Shown: in pieces, positions 61,243-64,000 of the stretch
Position numbering within the stretch: the stretch's first letter is position 1
Layout: the number at the start of each line of letters is the position of its first letter
Origin: Pinus tabuliformis
Lineage: Eukaryota; Streptophyta; Pinopsida; Pinales; Pinaceae
Length of the DNA: 64,000 bases
Assembly (NCBI GenBank): GCA_031772625.1
Contig: CM062804.1
Location: 276,241,174-276,305,173, forward strand
Direction of reading: 5' to 3'
Notes under the pieces: model-generated
Database searches by the model: none
The model's input: only the letters and a program-made list of their open reading frames with translations
Told to the model about the DNA's origin: nothing
Made by a program: the position numbers and the translations under genes

Positions 61243-62463
61243 CTAAACTTTTCTTCCCTTCTTCTTCTCCACCCGACGCCAACCTCCAGAGTCAGCAGTG
61301 GGTGTGATAATAGCTAGCTGGTTTTCCATTGGGATCATTTGTAGTTCTTTGTCAGATTCCGAGCCCTCTGAGCCATGGGTTCGCTTGATGCCACTTACTT
61401 CCATTTGTAACTCTTGATGCAGATCTGAAATGATCGGCCCCGTATGAGTAGATGTGTTAATCACTTCCTGTGTTTGTTTCTGTCCCATTTGAGACTCTGG
61501 TTCCGTCTGGTTCTCCGTGGGCTCAACAGTAATGTCCTCTTCTTCCAATGGGTCGGTGTACTGCCAGCCTTTGGGTTTTTTTTGTTGTTTCTTAGTTTTC
61601 CTGTGGTCCTTTCGAGCAAATGGGCAGTCATATTGAAGGTGCCCTGTCTGCATGCAGCTCCTGCACCGGAACGCTGTGTTCTCGTAGTCAAGCTGCTGTA
61701 TCCATTGAGTATTATTGAAGTTCAGCGTGATGTGGTCAGGTAGCCCCTGACTCAAGTCCACTTCTACACATATTCTGGCAAATGTAAATATTCCCCTGAT
61801 AGCTCTGTCTTCATCCATTTTTAGGAATTTCCCTAGAGAATTCCCAATGGCGATTAATACTTTTTGATGCCAGAAGTGTAGTGGGAGCCCATGTAGCCTT
61901 ACCCATACAGGCATTGTTGAGACTATCATTGTATTAGCATCGAAATCCGAGAACCAGGGGGTGGTGAAGAGGCCAGCACTGCCCCAGAACCAAGGCCCCT
62001 GATTGATAATGTTGTCTCTTTCCTGTTTTGTATCAAATCTAACTATGAAAAACCCCTTAGGGCATAGATAAATTTCACAGTTAGGTGTCCATGTTGAGAA
62101 GATCCATTGATGCAGGGCATCTGATTTAGGCCAGAAGCCGTTGAATCTACAAATAACTGCAGTATTAGATAAATCAGTGTGTAGGCTAGTTACCTCTGGC
62201 ATAGATACTTGTAGAGTTGGTGATTCTGGCTTTTGTTCAACAATGTAGGGTCCTGGCAACTCTGATGGTGGTGCTGCTTTATTTTTCATTTTTTCCTTTC
62301 CTTTTACTGCATCCCGAAAGGAACCTGTGTTTTTAGAGCTGGTTCCAGAGCTTCCGCCACGCAGTCGGAGAGTTAGGGTAATGGTTGAGTCGTTGGCGAT
62401 GCCATAGTACTGGAGGGTTTTGTTGTCCTGCATACTGTACCCTGAGTATATGAGGTTTTGTAG
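61243..62463 (-). CDS. LINE ORF1-type protein: ubiquitin-like end, DUF4283, zinc knuckle
   Basis: Open from just after the TGA at 62,464, with its first ATG at 62,433 (396 codons). Residues 1-27 are the C-terminal half of a ubiquitin fold ending LRLRGG. A Lys/Ser linker follows, then a DUF4283-type domain (about 92-190, with FNGFWPKSDALHQW and PVWVRLHGLPLHFW). A CX2CX4HX4C knuckle comes next (C257, C260, H265, C270), then an acidic/Gln tail ending in a basic patch. DUF4283 plus this knuckle is the usual make-up of plant L1 ORF1 proteins, which bind LINE RNA. The frame is intact over 1.2 kb, so the copy is young. It continues in frame with the patatin part upstream. Confidence 0.88.
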   Translation of the reverse strand, partial: LQNLIYSGYSMQDNKTLQYYGIANDSTITLTLRLRGGSSGTSSKNTGSFRDAVKGKEKMKNKAAPPSELPGPYIVEQKPESPTLQVSMPEVTSLHTDLSNTAVICRFNGFWPKSDALHQWIFSTWTPNCEIYLCPKGFFIVRFDTKQERDNIINQGPWFWGSAGLFTTPWFSDFDANTMIVSTMPVWVRLHGLPLHFWHQKVLIAIGNSLGKFLKMDEDRAIRGIFTFARICVEVDLSQGLPDHITLNFNNTQWIQQLDYENTAFRCRSCMQTGHLQYDCPFARKDHRKTKKQQKKPKGWQYTDPLEEEDITVEPTENQTEPESQMGQKQTQEVINTSTHTGPIISDLHQELQMEVSGIKRTHGSEGSESDKELQMIPMENQLAIITPTADSGGWRRVEKKKGRKV

Positions 62464-63141
62464 TCATGCTGGGGTTCCATGGCGACCCTGTATTTCCTTT
62501 TTTAGCTCATGGATGCTCATTTCCTTGCTGAGCCGCATGCAGTAGTGTTTGCCCTCAATCAATTTGATGAAAATCTGAATCAGATCTGCATCTGTGTGGA
62601 TTAGATCGGTCTTGTGGAGCCCTTGCTGAGCCAGATCTGCGTCCCTGCGGAGTGGATCGCTCTTGTGGTGCCCTAGCTTTGCTGGATCTGGCCGACTGGG
62701 GGGCGCGTCGTTCTGTTCAGCCTTTATTTGAGTGGCCATTCCCAACCTGGGCGTTTCCTCGTTATCTTTAAGCGCAACCGAAACAAGGTAGGCTTGCAGA
62801 TCTGATCGGATAAGGTCTGTATCCCCCACGCCATGTCGAAAGACTCCGAGCGGTGGTGGAAAAATAAGAGGGCATTTATTGAAATAAAACTTTGTATTCT
62901 CCTCTGCAGTAGACAGCGGGCGCGGCTCTGTGCCGTCGTCTGGAGCCGCTAACATAGCAGTTATCAATCCTCCTGTGCTAGTTCCAGCGATGACATCGAA
63001 ATAATCAGCGATTCTCATATCTTTGCCGTCAAGTTTTTGCAGCTCTCTCTCGAGGGACTCCAGGATCGTTGCTGGAATGATCCCACGGACGCCTCCTCCA
63101 TCGATGCTCAGAATTGTAATCATATGGTTGTCCACAGCCAT
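62464..63141 (-). pseudogene. Patatin N-terminus fused to a ubiquitin-like N-half
   Basis: ATG at 63,141-63,139, 25 bases inside the insertion. Residues 1 to about 97 are the start of a patatin-like lipid acyl hydrolase: [13 protein letters not shown] (oxyanion loop DGGG at 14-17) and GTSTGG with the nucleophile Ser55. The catalytic Asp and the rest are missing, so it cannot be an active lipase. Residues 98-188 are a linker with repeats of the DTDLI.SDLQ / [13 protein letters not shown] type. Residues 189-225 ([10 protein letters not shown]...) begin the ubiquitin-like domain. TGA at 62,466-62,464 interrupts it near the D39 position of ubiquitin, and the frame continues beyond. Confidence 0.85.
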
Positions 63142-63166
63142 ATCTGCAACAGTCTGCGCACACATC

Positions 63167-63183
63167 ATTTCATAGAGATTCTT
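63167..63183. repeat. Target site duplication, right copy
   Basis: ATTTCATAGAGATTCTT, matching 61,023-61,039. It shows that upstream in-frame codons beyond 63,166 are host flank and not part of the patatin gene. Confidence 0.92.
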
Positions 63184-64000
63184 ATAAGTATAGCGATATA
63201 AATTAAATGGATCATAAATATCCATAAACATTAAAACACTTATCTCTTTATATATTTAGTATTGGAAAAATTAAAAAAAAAAAAAAAAATAATTAAATTG
63301 TAACAACAATATTATTAATATTATTATAAAAAGAATTCATATATGAGCGAAATATAGATACTTTTTAAAAAACATGTAACACTATTTTTAACTATGGAGC
63401 TTCCACCTGTGTTATCATGGAGATTCTTAATTTATAAATAGGCTCTATTACAATACTATAAGACAACATCATGGTTTACTAATATGATATGTCCAAAAAA
63501 ACATAATCTATGGTCATACGATAGATGGTCAAATAACATTATTTTAATTAATTTAATTGAAAGTTAAAAAAAAATTACTTTTAAAATAAATATCAACCTT
63601 TGATTTATGATTAATATTAAAAACATTATAAAATATTTTATAAAAATCTAGTAAATTTCATACTACTTCGGAATTGATGTTTTAGATGGTTTCACATCAA
63701 CATGATTGTTGCAAATAATCCAAGGTGATGGGTAATTATGTTTATTTTCATTTTTATTTTTTAGCAAATTTGCCAGTAACATCACATAAGAAAACCTAAA
63801 GGAATGACAAGTGTGTAAAAAGGATGAGTAACAATATTGGCTTGTAAGGCACAAATAGGTCCCAATATGAGGAAGAATAAAATTCGGCTGGGCAAAGGAT
63901 AGAAGAAGGTTGTCCTGATTGGATGGACACCCTTAGAACCGTAAGGGATAAACTAAGAAGATTCAAAGTAGATAATGAAAATATTGTTAGGGCACAATAA
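63184..64000. other. Intergenic, nothing recognised
   Basis: AT-rich flank with a poly-A-like run near 63,272-63,290. No frame or repeat end can be named. Confidence 0.4.

Larger units (their letters stand above)
61040..63166 (-). mobile_element. Chimeric LINE-type retro-insertion: patatin, ubiquitin-like, ORF1
   Basis: A 2,127-base insertion bounded by a 17-base perfect duplication, ending in a short A run on the minus strand, as made by LINE machinery. Its 5' end is patatin coding sequence with a short leader, and its 3' end resembles that of LINE A (compare 45,590-45,650: 'tgtagatgc.ata.gcat'). It has no endonuclease or RT, so it must have moved in trans. It is either a fused transcript that was reverse-copied or a member of a non-autonomous family. 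Confidence 0.85.

Noticed and set aside
63142..63231. Longer patatin start (ATG at 63,231) with 30 extra residues
   Set aside because: These codons lie in or beyond the right target duplication, so they are host flank that happens to be in frame.
1..64000. CRISPR arrays, bacterial operons or riboswitches
   Set aside because: The window is plant nuclear DNA; no spaced short repeats or prokaryotic gene layout are present.

Overview
This window looks like intergenic DNA from a large-genome land plant, most likely a seed plant. The signs are Tat-like Ty3/Gypsy elements, a Ty1/Copia element primed by initiator-Met tRNA, a plant L1-type LINE, a WUSCHEL-related homeobox (WOX) gene and a plant patatin fragment. 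The old, deeply nested repeats and low gene density would suit a gymnosperm, but nothing here proves that. Nearly all of the window is transposable element in layers of different age. No intact ordinary host gene was found.

Layout. (1) 1-30,541 is a cluster of related Gypsy copies. Element E1 (+, 4,656-20,012) has two LTRs, PBS, PPT, gag-PR, RT-RNaseH-INT, a second RNase H and an antisense spliced gene. Element E2 (-, 20,013-30,541) is its decayed sister, lying tail to tail with E1. Fragment E3 (-, 1-2,399) leaves the window at the left. A mosaic of leader and integrase scraps (2,400-4,655) lies between E3 and E1. (2) 30,541-32,445 is a second copy of the 5' part of a LINE plus its flank. (3) 34,340-36,772 holds two minus-strand Copia fragments, one inside the other. 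(4) 36,773 to about 43,311 is a diverged Gypsy element (E4, +) with LTR, PBS, leader and gag-PR but no pol. (5) 43,468-44,492 is a three-exon WUS-clade WOX gene copy with homeodomain and WUS box and a frameshift in the homeodomain. (6) 45,577-59,640 is a minus-strand LINE (LINE A) with an internal tandem duplication, split by a Copia element (47,961-54,189) that has two 1,074-bp LTRs and a TTGAG target duplication. (7) 61,040-63,166 is a minus-strand retro-insertion flanked by a perfect 17-bp target duplication. It joins the start of a patatin coding sequence to a complete ubiquitin-like domain and a LINE ORF1 protein (DUF4283 plus zinc knuckle), in one frame broken by one TGA.

The most interesting items are the patatin/ubiquitin/ORF1 chimera, the WOX copy beside a truncated retrotransposon, the spliced antisense gene and dual RNase H of E1, the GTG-only start of gag in two Gypsy families, and paired leader hairpins with matching base changes in their stems. 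All calls come from reading the sequence; no database search was run.
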